This document shows, piece by piece, positions 34,273 through 45,038 of a stretch of 64,000 nucleotides of DNA. The notes below the pieces were generated by a model, which saw nothing but the letters and a program-made list of their open reading frames with translations, searched no databases and was not told the DNA's origin. Positions within the stretch are counted from its first letter, which is position 1. Each line of letters opens with the position of its first letter. The DNA is from Aspidapion aeneum (taxonomy: Eukaryota > Arthropoda > Insecta > Coleoptera > Brentidae), in NCBI GenBank assembly GCA_963576565.1, contig OY755038.1, positions 137,427,624-137,491,623 on the forward strand, written 5' to 3'. The position numbers and the translations under genes are program-made.

Positions 34273-35247
34273 TTGGCAAATGTAGAAGTCGCTTTTTTAT
34301 TATCTCTGTAAGTTCTCGAATAGAACGTCGTAGAATGTTATGGAATATTCTAGAAAATATTTCTAATTCTTGCTTTTTAAATAACTAAGCTAATGTCGAA
34401 GTCGGTTTTTGTATATCTCTTCTGGTTCTTGAATAGAACGTCGTAGAATGTTATGGAATATTCTAGAAATTATTTCTTATTCTTGCTTTTTAAATAACTA
34501 AGCTAATGTCGAAGTCAGTTTTTGTATATCTCTTCTGGTACTTGAATAGAACGTCGTAGAATGTTATGGAATATTCTGGAAATTCTTCCAAACTGTCACT
34601 TTTTAGACTATAAACGTAATGTCGAAGTCGGTTCTTGAATATCTTTTCTTGTTTATGAATAGAACACTATCTATCGAACTAGCCGGTAGTACTATGTAAG
34701 GATAGTCTTTGCACTATTCAGTTCTGAATATTTTGGCAAAATCACTTACTGTTCTTCTGTTTAATTGTCCTAGCCAATGGTACTATGTAAGAATAGTTTT
34801 TGCACTATTTCGATCTTTTAGTCTCACTTCTGACACCAATTGTTACGGGTTCTCCACAATTATTAAAACTCGCAAATGTCAAAAACGATATATCAATTTA
34901 TTTCGACAAATATTTACAAAACACGCACTTAAACTTACTAATAACTTGCTAATAACCTACTATTAAAATCGGCCTATTAAGTTCGTGTTAATATCTCGCG
35001 ATGACTCGATGCGCGATGTCCGGCCCTATATATAGGGTCTGCGTATTTTCGAGAACTATCCATCCTTGTTCGATTCCCGAGTATGCTAGTTTCTTCTAGA
35101 AGGTCCGCATCCGAGTAGGAGTGTGAGTCATAGATAACGCAACTAAAACCTAGACTAAGAATACAACCATAAGATAAGTCAACCTAATACTAAACTAAAC
35201 CTAAATAAATTCTAACTCTAAAATTTTAATAACTTAAATTTGTTACA
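34273..35247 (-). mobile_element. Gypsy 5' LTR, PBS and leader repeats (copy B)
   Basis: The LTR occupies 34841-35247 (407 bp), the tRNA-Leu-type primer-binding site about 34821-34839, and ~113-bp leader repeats 34273-34820. Duplicate of 16613-17587 with few substitutions (GTCTCACTTC for ATCTCACTTC in the primer site). Confidence 0.9.
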
Positions 35248-35251
35248 ATAT

Positions 35252-35430
35252 TATGACACTAGCCAGTTTGTACATATATATAAGTCGATTTTATTTGTTA
35301 GAGATTACCGTAACACATATGAAATAAACTCCAATTTTCACTGTTATTCTACTAGCAATAGACAAGATTTCATAAACCAAAAACATAAAACAGGTTTGTT
35401 TGAAAAAAGTCCGAACTACATGGAATGCAA

Positions 35431-35476
<46 letters not shown>

Positions 35477-35604
35477 ATCTACCCACAATTATAAAAACAG
35501 AGACAAATCCTATTAAATTTAAAAAGAAGCTAAAAATGTTTTTAATCGAAAACTGTTTTTATACCACTATCGAATATTTTAATTCTAATAATAATAATTC
35601 ATGA
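35252..35604 (+). pseudogene. C-terminal relic of a Jockey-type LINE (copy B)
   Basis: Duplicate of 17592-17962. The (ATT)n run inside it (35430-35473) is about six units shorter, so a different frame continues across it here than in copy A, which shows that the repeat is unstable. Confidence 0.55.
35430..35473. repeat. (ATT)n microsatellite (copy B)
   Basis: About 14 ATT units against about 20 in copy A. Confidence 0.97.
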
Positions 35605-35780
35605 TTTCAATTTTTCTAAATAAATTTTTATTATTTGTTCTATGTCGTTCTCCGTTTATTGTATAACTTTTAAATTAATATTTGTTTAAACGTTAATAAT
35701 TGCTCGTTATAAATATTTTACTAACCTAGCAGCCTGAATTTTAAATAGTATAGCAACATTTTTTCGTGTTTTTAAAATAA

Positions 35781-37008
35781 AGGAAATGGTCAAAGAGAAA
35801 AAACGCACATACTTGAAATGGCTCAGTACTAAAGAGCAAAGAGACCTAGAAATCTACAGGGAAACCAGAAGACAGCTAAGAAATTTGATACGTACAGAAA
35901 AGAATGAAATGTTCGAGCGCAAATGCCACGATATAAATACACACGTAGGAGGAAAGCAGAGTTCTGAAGTATGGAAATTCATTTCTACAGTAAAAAACCC
36001 AAAAAAAGAAAAAGTAAAAATCCAGATCATCAAACCAGAACAATGGACAGAACACTACAAGGGGCTGCTACAGGAGACGAAACCCGAATATCTGGCAGCC
36101 TCTCCGAGGAGAGACATAGAAGTACATGGAGAGGAAGTAATCATCGAAAAAGAAATGATAAATAATAGTATTAAAAAGCTTAAATCCGGAAAAGCTAGCG
36201 GACCTGGGGGAATATATGCTGAAATGCTCAAATATGGATCAGAGAAACTACTCGAAAATCTTACATATATTATCAATCAATGCATAAACGGACATCCAGT
36301 ACCTAATGATTGGAAAATTGCATTCATATCCTCAATACATAAAAAAGGAAACAAGCTGGATTGCAACAATTACAGAGGAATTTCAGTAACCAGTACTCTA
36401 AGTAGATTGTACGGTAGGATTCTTAGAGATCTAATAGAGAATGATTTTCATGAACAAGAAGAAGAAGAGCAAAGTGGGTTTCGTGCAGGCAGATCTTATA
36501 GTGATAATGTTTTTTGTCTTAAACAAGTAATTGAGAAAAGGAGCGCCAGAAATATAGAGACTTATGTTACCTCTGTGGACCTACAAAAAGCATATGATAC
36601 CGTTCCAGTAGAACAATTATGGACAGTATTAGAGCAAACTAATATCAATCATACATACATAGAGGCGATAAAAGAACTGTACAAAGGGTCAAAATCTAAA
36701 GTTAAAATTGGAAATAGACTTTTAAAAGAATTCAAGGTAACAAAAGGCTTAAGACAGGGATGTGGTATCTCTCCAACTCTTTTAAAAATATATATATCGC
36801 AGTAGCTCTAAAAAACTGGAAACGTAAAGTGCACGGCATGGGAATACAACTTAACGACCTATTTACCATATACACACTACAGTTTGCTGACGACCAAGTA
36901 ATTGTAGCTAATGATAAAGAAGAATATATAAAGGAGTATATAATGATAAAGTTACTGGAAGAATACCAAAAGTGGGGATTAACAGTGAACGTGGACAAGA
37001 CACAGTAC
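35781..37008 (+). pseudogene. RTE-like LINE, 5' part: RT domain (copy B)
   Basis: Duplicate of 18139-19368; the main frame is 35786-36805. The TA run before the AVAL motif is one unit shorter than in copy A, so this copy meets a stop (KIYISQ then TAG) instead of running on as YRSSSKK. Motifs A, B and FADD are present in separate frames. Foldback element 1 begins at 37009. Confidence 0.92.
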
Positions 37009-37022
37009 GGTCTAGGACAAAT

Positions 37023-37172
37023 GGCGCCGCCAACTCGGCGCCGCCAACTGGGCGCCGCCAACTCGGCGCCGCCAACTGGGCGCCGCCAACTCGGCGCCGC
37101 CAACTCGGCGCCGCCAACTGGGCGCCGGGCCAACTCGGCGCCGCCAACTGGGCGCCGGCCAACTCGGCGCCG
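37023..37172. repeat. GGCGCC minisatellite, left tip (copy B)
   Basis: 14-bp GGCGCC units as in copy A, about one unit fewer. Confidence 0.95.
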
Positions 37173-37339
37173 GACTAAATTTTTTTTTTTTTTGATAAAA
37201 TGTGTAGATGAAAAATAAAATATATTATTTATATAAAAACATCTTTAAAAAATCCTTTACGCAATATTTTTTACAAGCTTTTATTTAGCTTCAGATGTTC
37301 TGTCTAACTAACTATCTATCAAATCTTGTGAAGCGTTTT

Positions 37340-38700
37340 TGACACACGTAGTGGTCCCATGACAATACAACATTAAGAAAAAAATATCCTCCCACCCTAC
37401 CCCCACCCCTTCTATAGAAAAATGTGTTTTTGACACACTTCCCGTTATCCGATTTGAATAAAATTTGGTATACACATAGTGGTCCGATGATAATACAACA
37501 ATAAAAAAAATATCCTCCCACCCCTACCCCCACCCCCTTCTATAGAAAAATTTGTTTTTGACACACATCCCGTAATGAAATTTGGTATACATATAGTGAT
37601 CCGATGACAATACAATATTAAGAAAAAAATATCCTCCCACCTCTACCCCCACCCCCTTTCATAGAAAAATGAGTTTTTGACACACTTCCCATTATCCGGT
37701 TTGGATGAAATTTGGTATTCACATAGTGGTCCGATGACAGTACAACATTAAAAAAAAATATCCTCCCACCCTACCCCCACCCCTTCCATAGAAAATGCGT
37801 TTTTGACACCCTTCCCATTATCCGATTTGGATGAAATTTGGTATACATATAGTGGTCCGATGACAATACAACATTGAAAAAAAAATCCTACCTCCCTACC
37901 CCCACCCCTTCCATAGAAAATGCGTTTTTGACACCCTTCCCATTATCCGATTTGGATGAAATTTGGTATACATATAGTGGTTCGATCACAATACAACATT
38001 GAAAAAAAAAATCCTACCACTCCTACCCCCACCCTCATCTATTGAAAAATGCGTTTTTGACACCCTTTCCATTATCCGATTTGGATGAAATTTGGTATAC
38101 ATATAGTGATCCGATGACAATACAATAATAAGAAAAAATATCCTCCTACCTCTACCCCCACCCCCTTTCATAGAAAAATTAGTTTTTGACACACTTCCCA
38201 TTATCCGATTTGGATGAAATTTGGTATTCACATAGTGGTCCGATGACAATACAACATTTAAAAAAAATATCCTCCCACCCCTACCCCCACCCCCTTCCAT
38301 AGAAAATGCGTTTTTGACACCCTTCCCATTATCCGATTTGGATGAAATTTGGTATACATATAGTGGTCCGATGACAATACAACATTGAAAAAAAAATCCT
38401 ACCACTCCTACCCCCACCCTCATCTATGGAAAAATGAGTTTTTGACACACTTCCCATTATACGATTTGGATGAAATTTGGTATACATATAGTGGTCCGAT
38501 AACAATACAACAATAATGAAAAAATGTCCTCCCACCCCTACCCCCCACCCCCTTCCATGAAAAATGCGTTTTTGACACACTTCACTTCAAATGACTTTTA
38601 TAAAATTTGGTATATGCATAAAGGCCCGATGGCAATACAGCCCAAACAAAAAATATATTTCTAACTCTACCCCCACCCTCTTCTTCCCCCAATAGAAAAA
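37340..38700 (-). repeat. Left array of ~130-bp repeats (copy B)
   Basis: About ten units with the C-rich block on the + strand (G-quadruplex motif on the - strand). Whole units are missing relative to copy A, and one is internally shortened near 37573. Confidence 0.92.
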
Positions 38701-38865
38701 TGAGTTTCCAAATAACTCACGATCAGCGATTTCATTATAATCTAGAATAAACTCTATTTATTTACTTTTGCATTTTTCTGCTAGATTAATTCTTGCAAAT
38801 AGTGATATTTAATTGATACGGATATCTTATCGTAATAACATCGTCAAAATTATATATTTTTTTTT

Positions 38866-40300
38866 AATGTTGTATTGTCATCGGACCACTATGTGAATAC
38901 CAAATTTCATCCAAATCGGATAATGGGAAGTGTGTCAAAAACATTTTTCTATGAAAGGGGGTGGTGGTAGAGGTGGGAGGATATTTTTTTTTAATGTTGT
39001 ATTGTCATCGGACCACTATGTGAATACCAAATTTTATCCAAATCGGATAATGGGAAGTGTGTCAAAAACATTTTTCTATGGAAGGGGGTGGGGGTAGGGG
39101 TGGGAGGATATTTTTTTCTTATTGTTGTATTATCATCGGACCACTATGTGAATACCAAATTTCATCCAAATCGGATAATGGGAAGGGTGTCAAAAACGCA
39201 TTTTCTATGGAAGGGGGTGGGGGTAGGGGTGGGAGGATATTTTTTCTTAATGTTGTATTGTCATGGGACCACTACGTGTGTACCAAATTTCATTCAAATT
39301 GGATAATGGAAAGGGTGTCAAAAATGCATTTTCTATGGAAGGGGGTGGGGGTAGGGGTGGGAGGATATTTTTTTTTAATGATATATTGTCATCGGACCAC
39401 TATGTGAATACCAAATTTCATCCAAATCAGATAATGGGAAGTGTCTAAAACTAATTTTTCTATGAAAGGGGGTGGGGGTAGAGGTGGGAGGATATTTTTT
39501 TCTTATAATGTATTGTCATTGGATCACTATATGTATACCAAATTTCATCCAAATCGGAAAATGGGAAGTGTGTCAAAAACTCATTTTTCTATGAAAGGGG
39601 GTGGGGGTAGAGGTGGGAGGATATTTTTTTCTTATAATGTATTGTCATTGGATCACTATATGTATACCAAATTTGATCCAAATCGGATAATGGGAAGTGT
39701 ATCAAAAACTCATTTTTCTATGAAAGTGGGTGGGGATAGAGGTGGAAGGACATTTTTTTCTTAATATTGTATTGTCATCGGATCACTATATGTATACCAA
39801 ATTTCATCCAAATCGGAAAATGGGAAGTGTGTCAAAAACTCATTTTTCTATGAAAGGGGGTGGGGGTAGAGGTGGGAGAATATTTTTTTATTAATATTGT
39901 ATTGTCATCGGATCACTATATGTATACCAAATTTCATCTAAATCGGATTATGGGAAGTGTGTCAAAAACGCATTTTTCTATAGATGAGGGTGGGGGTAGG
40001 AGTGGTAGGATTTTTTTTTATTGTTGTATTGTCATCGGACCACTATGTGAATATCACATTTCATCCAAATCGGATAATGGGAAGGGTGTCAAAAACGCAT
40101 TTTCTATGGAAGGGGTGGTGGTAGAGGTGGGAGGATATATTTTTTTTAATGTTGTATTGTCATCGGACAAATTTTTCTATGGAAGGGGGTGAGGGTAGGG
40201 GTGGGAGGATATTTTTTTCTTATTGTTGTATTATCATCGGACCACTACGTGTGTACCAAATTTCATCCAAATCGGATATTGGGAAGTGTGTCAAAAACGC
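38866..40300 (+). repeat. Right (inverted) array of ~130-bp repeats (copy B)
   Basis: About eleven inverted units, including near-identical neighbours between 39450 and 39900 that have no counterpart in copy A and so look like a recent local expansion. One unit near 40160 has lost about half its length. Confidence 0.92.
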
Positions 40301-40462
40301 TTCACAAGATTTGATAGATAGTTAGTGAGTTAGACAGAACATCTGAAGCTAAATATAAAAGCTTGTAAAAAATTGCGTAAAGGATTTTTTAAAGATGTTA
40401 TTATATAAATAATATATTTTATTTTTCATCCACACATTTTATCAAAAAAAAATTTTTTAGTC

Positions 40463-40645
40463 CGGCGCCGAGTTGGCCGGCGCCCAGTTGGCGGCGCCGA
40501 GTTGGCTTGGCGCCGAGTTGGCCCGGCGCCGAGTTGGCCCGGCGCCGAGTTGGCCCGGCGCCGAGTTGGCCCGGCGCCGAGTTGGCCCGGCGCCCAGTTG
40601 GCGGCGCCGAGTTGGCGGCGGCCAGTTGGCGGCGCCCAGTTGTCC
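40463..40645. repeat. GGCGCC minisatellite, right tip (copy B)
   Basis: Expanded relative to copy A, with a homogeneous run of the 16-bp GGCCCGGCGCCGAGTT class near 40518-40590. Confidence 0.95.
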
Positions 40646-40662
40646 CATTCCGGACACCGGTC

Positions 40663-41313
40663 TTATGTATTGGAAACGAATCCAGTGAGTTAGAACTAGA
40701 CAATGGACAAACAATATCTCCATGCAATGAGTACGTATACTTGGGTGTCACATTTGATAAGACAGGAACAGATTGTAAAGAACTGAAAAAAAAAATAGTA
40801 AAAGCAAAAAAGGTTATTGGATGTCTTAACAGTATTTTATGGAGCAGAGAAATAAAAAGGAATGTAAAATTTAACATATATGAAACAATGGTGAAAATCA
40901 CGCTGTTGTATGGAATAGAGACTTGTCGCGTAACAGAAAAATACAAAACAAAAATGGAAAGTGACGAAATGGAATATCAATGAGAATATCTAGAATAGAT
41001 CACATAAGAAATGACATCATAAAAGAAAGAATGGGAATCGAGGGAAGCATAACGGATGACATCACTAAAAGGCAACTGATATGGTACGGCCATGTACAAC
41101 GGATGAACGACGAAAGATTACCAAAGCAAGTCCTAGAATGGCAACCAATAGGGCGCAGAAAAAGAGGGCGTCCTAAACTAGAATGGCAACAGTCAATCCA
41201 AAGATCAATGAGTCAAAAAAATCTAACAGAAGTTGATTGTCAGGACCGAAGTAGGTGGAGAATAGGCGTCGGACAACGTAGAAAGACGTTCTAAACCGAC
41301 ATAGTAGTAGTAT
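40663..41313 (+). pseudogene. RTE-like LINE, 3' part (copy B)
   Basis: Duplicate of 23263-23913. One A fewer in the A-run near 40790 keeps the frame open longer (to 40983), covering NEYVYLGVTFDKTGTDC through LLYGIETCRVTEKYK. The second frame (40980-41294) and the TAG-repeat tail are the same. Confidence 0.9.
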
Positions 41314-41968
41314 ATTTTTTACTTATTCTCGATAATTTGCTTGTGTGTGTGTGTGTGTGTGTTAATTTTGAGATAAAAATATTTCTTTTTATGATTCTCA
41401 TTGTTTGGATAGAAAAAAAAATAGGTAAGGTACCTACTGTATAGAAATAAGATTTTTAAGACTTGTCCTATGTCATTTTAATGATCTTTAAGGATGAATA
41501 AAGAACTTAAACTTAATACCGTTTAAAAGTAAATAATTATATCTAGTATTCTAACTTTAAAAAATGACAATTGCACCGGTGAATTTTTTAAAAACTCCTA
41601 GCCCATTAACGTCAAGTTCTAATTTCCTGAACATTGTATTAGCGTTATAGCGGTCTAAAAGCTCTTACTGTTCAGACAGGCATGAAGAAACCCAGACAGG
41701 CTTCATGACGAGATCGCTCATTTGGGTCACAAAAGATCCAAATAGTACATTTTATATGTTTTACTCCGAAAAAAGAATAGCTTCCTAGCTTTGAAGGGTA
41801 GAGAGTTAAAATGTCAAAATCGCACCAAGAGCTGTACCATTTAAAATGCACATTTGTCACAATTTCAAGGTAAAAAAAGTAGTAAACTTATTTCAACATG
41901 CTGGGTTGACGCTCTAGTTGATCCCATGTTACCGGTTGAGCCAAAAAAAACCAGACAATTTTTTTTCC
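41314..41968. other. No gene recognised (copy B); TG microsatellite
   Basis: Duplicate of 23914-24567. It includes a (TG)n run at 41342-41362 and the AATAAAGAAC-type LINE end near 41494. No coding signal. Confidence 0.5.
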
Positions 41969-42059
41969 ATTATAACTTTTGAACTATACCATCGATTTTA
42001 ATGGGCCGAACTGCACTTGGCAGAGAATTAATCAGAGTTTTGACGAATTATATTTTTTT

Positions 42060-42090
42060 GTCCGCCATCTTACAATCCAAGATGGCGGAC
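42060..42090. promoter_or_regulatory. Perfect 12-bp hairpin with paired AAGATGGC motifs (copy B)
   Basis: Same palindrome as at 24659-24689 (GTCCGCCATCTT, loop of 7, AAGATGGCGGAC). Decayed relatives lie near 42402, 42740, 49652, 49889 and 50395, so most ~340-bp units of foldback element 2 carry one. Confidence 0.55.
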
Positions 42091-42950
42091 GAAATTAAAT
42101 TGTATCCTTCAAAGATGCTCGTTTATTCTTGTATTGCGAACATGTTTTTATTATTTTCTTAAATCATTAAAAAAGCTGCATTCTTGCCACGCAAAACAAA
42201 GTACAAATCAGCAAAATCGGTTCAGTGGTTTTAAAAAAATATTTTTGTTTCAACCATTCTCTTGAATATGATACGATTGCCTTGCCAATCAAGTCCGCAT
42301 TTATTTCCTTATAAATTCATTACTACTGAACCGATTTTAATGAAATAAAAACCATCCTGGTAAGAATTGAGTGCTTTTTAAAGATCATGATCAAAATTTA
42401 TCGCCATCTTAAAAATTAAGATGACGGACAATACTTGATTCTTCAAAATGGCGTGTTTGTTCTTATTTTTTTAATATGTTTTAGTTTTTATTTTAATTTC
42501 TAGAAAAGCACTAATTTTTCCCCGCACAACGAGGTACAAATCAGTAAAATCAGTATGGTAGATCTGAAAAAATCTGTTTTTGTTTTAGCCATTGTTTTAC
42601 AGAATATACGATTGCATTGCCAATCTTGTCTGCATTAATTTCCTTATAAACTCATTATTGCTGAACTGATCTTAGTAAAATAAAAAAAAATCATGGTGAG
42701 AATTGATTGTTCTTTAAAGATTCTAAGCGAAATTTGCCGCCATCTTAAAAGTTAAGATGTCGGACAGAACCATACTTGACCGTTTAAAGAGGCAACTTTA
42801 TTTTTATTTTTCGAAAATGTTTTAGTTTTTTTTTTAATTCAAAGAAAAGCACTACTTTTTTCACACTTAACAAGGTACAATGTACTAAAATCGGTGAAGT
42901 GGTTCTTAAGAAATCTGATTTTGTTTTAACCACTGTTTTAGAAATTATAC

Positions 42951-43345
42951 TGTTACAAATTTAAGTATTTAAATTTTATAGTTAGAATTTATTTAGGTTT
43001 AGTGTAGTATTAGGTTGACGTATTTTATGGTTGTATTCTTAATCTAGATTTTAGTTGCGTTATCTGTGACAAACTGGTATGCGAAAGTCTAGAAAAGGGC
43101 TGGAATGATTGCGAATCGAACAAGGATGGAAGGGTTCTAGAATAGTAGGCAGCCCTCATATATAAGGCCGGACGTCGTGCATCAGTCAGTCAGTCACAGA
43201 TAACATACTGTAGTGGTCGTGAGATATTAGTGGTGAATTATTAGTAAGTTGGAGTGCGTGTTTTTGTACATAATTTGTGGAAATAAATTGACGTATCGTT
43301 TTCAACAATTGCGAGTTTTTAATTTGTCGTTGTGAACCCGTAACA
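42951..43345 (+). mobile_element. 5' LTR
   Basis: 395 bp. TATATAA at 43159-43165, repeated TCAGTC initiator motifs at 43182-43193, AATAAA at 43282-43287. This gives U3, R and U5 in the usual order. No differences from the duplicated LTR at 25519-25913. Confidence 0.95.
43159..43193 (+). promoter_or_regulatory. LTR core promoter: TATA box and triple TCAGTC initiator
   Basis: TATATAA begins 43159; TCAGTCAGTCAGTCA begins 43182. The candidate start adenines at 43184, 43188 and 43192 lie 25-33 bases downstream of the TATA box, the normal spacing for an insect TATA/Inr promoter. Function is inferred from motif and spacing. Confidence 0.65.
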
Positions 43346-43347
43346 AT

Positions 43348-43366
43348 TGGTGTCAGAAGTGAGATT
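43348..43366 (+). promoter_or_regulatory. Primer-binding site, tRNA-Leu type
   Basis: TGGTGTCAGAAGTGAGATT starts three bases after the LTR end. It is complementary to a tRNA 3' end reading CTTCTGACACCA, typical of tRNA-Leu. Confidence 0.8.
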
Positions 43367-43589
43367 AAAAGAAATAAATAGTGCAAAGACTATCCTTACA
43401 CAGTACCACCGGCTAGGACAATTAAAAAGAAGAACAGTAAGTGATTTTGCCAGAATATTCGGAACTGAATAGTGCAAAGACTACCCTTACATATTACCAC
43501 CGGATAGGACAATTGGACAGAAAAACAGTAAGTGATTTTTCCAGAATATTCGAAGAAGTTCGATATTGTTTTATTCAAAAACTAAAAGA

Positions 43590-44280
43590 GATATTTAAGA
43601 ACCGACTTCGACATTAACTTTACAGTCCAAAAATTGATAATTAGAGAGATTTTCTAGAATATTCTATAACATTCTACGACGTTCTATTCAAAAACTAGAA
43701 GAGATATACAAATACCGACTTCGACATTAGATTAGTAATTTTAAAAGTAAGAATCAGAAATAATTTCTAGAACATTCCATCACTTTCTACGACGCTCTAT
43801 TCGAAAACCAGAAGAAATATCCAAAAAGAGACTTCGACAAAAGCTTAGTAATTTCAAAAGTAAGAACTAAAAAGAATTTCTAGAAGATTCCATAACATTC
43901 TACGACGTTCTATTCAAAAACTAGAAGAGATATACAAATACCGATTTCGACATTAGTTTAGTTATTTCAAAAGTAAGAATTAGAAAGAATTTCTAGAAGA
44001 TTCCATAACATTCTACGACGTTCTATTCAAAAACTAGAAGAGATATACAAATACCGACTTCGATAGTAGCTTAGTTATTTTAAAAGTAAGAATTAGAAAT
44101 TATTTCTAGAATATTCCATAACATTCTACGACGGTCTATTCGAGAACCAAAAGAGATAATCAAAAAGTGACTTCTACATTTGCCTAGTAGCAGAAAGAGT
44201 AGCATTTACCAGTATATTCCAGAACATTCCATTAGGTTCTATTTAAGAATTGGAAGAGACATTGAAAAACCGACTTCGAC
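43590..44280 (+). repeat. Leader tandem repeats of ~113 bp
   Basis: Five or more units with CATTCTACGACGTTCTATTC (near 43671, 43788, 43897, 44010 and 44122) followed by AAAAACTAGAAGAGATATAC and CCGACTTCGACATTAG. Non-coding; located between the primer site and gag. Confidence 0.9.
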
Positions 44281-44348
44281 ATTCGCTTTATAGACTTCGA
44301 CATTCGCTTTGTAGATAAAATAGACGTTTTAAGTAATTTATCACGAAG

Positions 44349-45017
44349 TTGATGCTTACTAGACAAAGATCGGCCAAGATGGAAGATTTAACTAAAATGA
44401 TGCAGGCTCTAGCAGCTCAAATGGCTCAAAACCAGAACGATATGAAACACACCATGGACGACATGAAACACACTATTGAACAAAACCAGAACGATATGAG
44501 ACAGACATTAGATGGCATGCAAGAAAACTTCGATCAGATAAAGAGCAACTCCGAACAGCTGAGAGAAGAGTTCAAAGCAGCAACTGAAGATCTTAAGGAA
44601 GAAATAACTCAAAGAATGCAGAATGTAGAAGAAAAGGTACAAAACCAATTGCAGAATGTAGAAGAAACGGTACAAAACAAATTGCAGAATGTTGAAGAAA
44701 AAGTGGAGACCAAGCTACAGAATGTAAGAGAAGAAGTTTTTCAAACAGTGGAAGAAAAGCTCCAGGATGTGTCAAAACAGCTTATACAGCTCCAAAAAGA
44801 ACACAACAAAATGAAAACTCAGGGATGTGTTGTGAATTCCAACCAAAACATTAAGCCTCCAAATTTCGATGGTACGTCTTCCTGGTCTACTTATAAACAA
44901 CAGTTTGAAGCTGCCGCTGCTGCAAATGGTTGGGATGATGAGGAAAAAGCTAGAGCATTGTTAGTAGCTCTACGAGAACCTGCTCTGGGACTTTTACGGT
45001 CCATTCCAGTCGAATAA
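44349..45017 (+). CDS. Gypsy gag, N-terminal part (ends at an in-frame stop)
   Basis: 222 codons. MMLTRQRSAKMEDL is followed by a Gln/Asn-rich coiled-coil region (NQNDM units, then QNVEEKVQNQLQ-type heptads) and, from about residue 165, the start of the capsid-like retrotransposon gag domain (PPNFDGTSSWSTYKQQFEAA, ALLVALREPALGLL). It ends at TAA 45015-45017; the - strand relatives read CAA there, so this stop is probably a late C-to-T change in one copy. The downstream frame at 45039 is in the same phase. Start chosen because it matches the first Met of the - strand copies. Confidence 0.9.
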   Translation: MMLTRQRSAKMEDLTKMMQALAAQMAQNQNDMKHTMDDMKHTIEQNQNDMRQTLDGMQENFDQIKSNSEQLREEFKAATEDLKEEITQRMQNVEEKVQNQLQNVEETVQNKLQNVEEKVETKLQNVREEVFQTVEEKLQDVSKQLIQLQKEHNKMKTQGCVVNSNQNIKPPNFDGTSSWSTYKQQFEAAAAANGWDDEEKARALLVALREPALGLLRSIPVE

Positions 45018-45038
45018 AAACAGAATTATAACGCTTTA

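Larger units (their letters stand above)
37009..40662. mobile_element. Foldback element 1 (copy B), 3,654 bp
   Basis: Same insertion site and edges (GGTCTAGGACAAATGG at left, CCGGACACCGGTC at right) as copy A. Blocks: GC tip 37023-37172, AT stem to ~37340, left ~130-bp array to ~38700 (about 10 units), centre to ~38865, inverted array to ~40300 (about 11 units), AT stem, GC tip 40463-40645. The left array is some 540 bp shorter and the right array some 230 bp longer than in copy A, so the asymmetry between arms has reversed. Confidence 0.85.
26141..43572. repeat. Tandem segmental duplication, copy B (17,432 bp)
   Basis: Second copy in direct orientation. It is 239 bp shorter than copy A, mainly because foldback element 1 has fewer repeats in its left arm, partly offset by a longer right arm. 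Other differences include a ~39-bp deletion near 29233, a ~26-bp segment near 29664 that copy A lacks, a 34-bp segment near 42330 that copy A lacks, and a nonsense change in the - strand RNase H region near 30782. Its right end runs without interruption into the rest of the gypsy element, so this end is the ancestral context. Confidence 0.93.

Noticed and set aside
25519..42950. Whole interval between LTRs 25519 and 42951 as one very large LTR element
   Set aside because: Both are 5' LTRs followed by primer sites, and the interval is explained by the tandem duplication.
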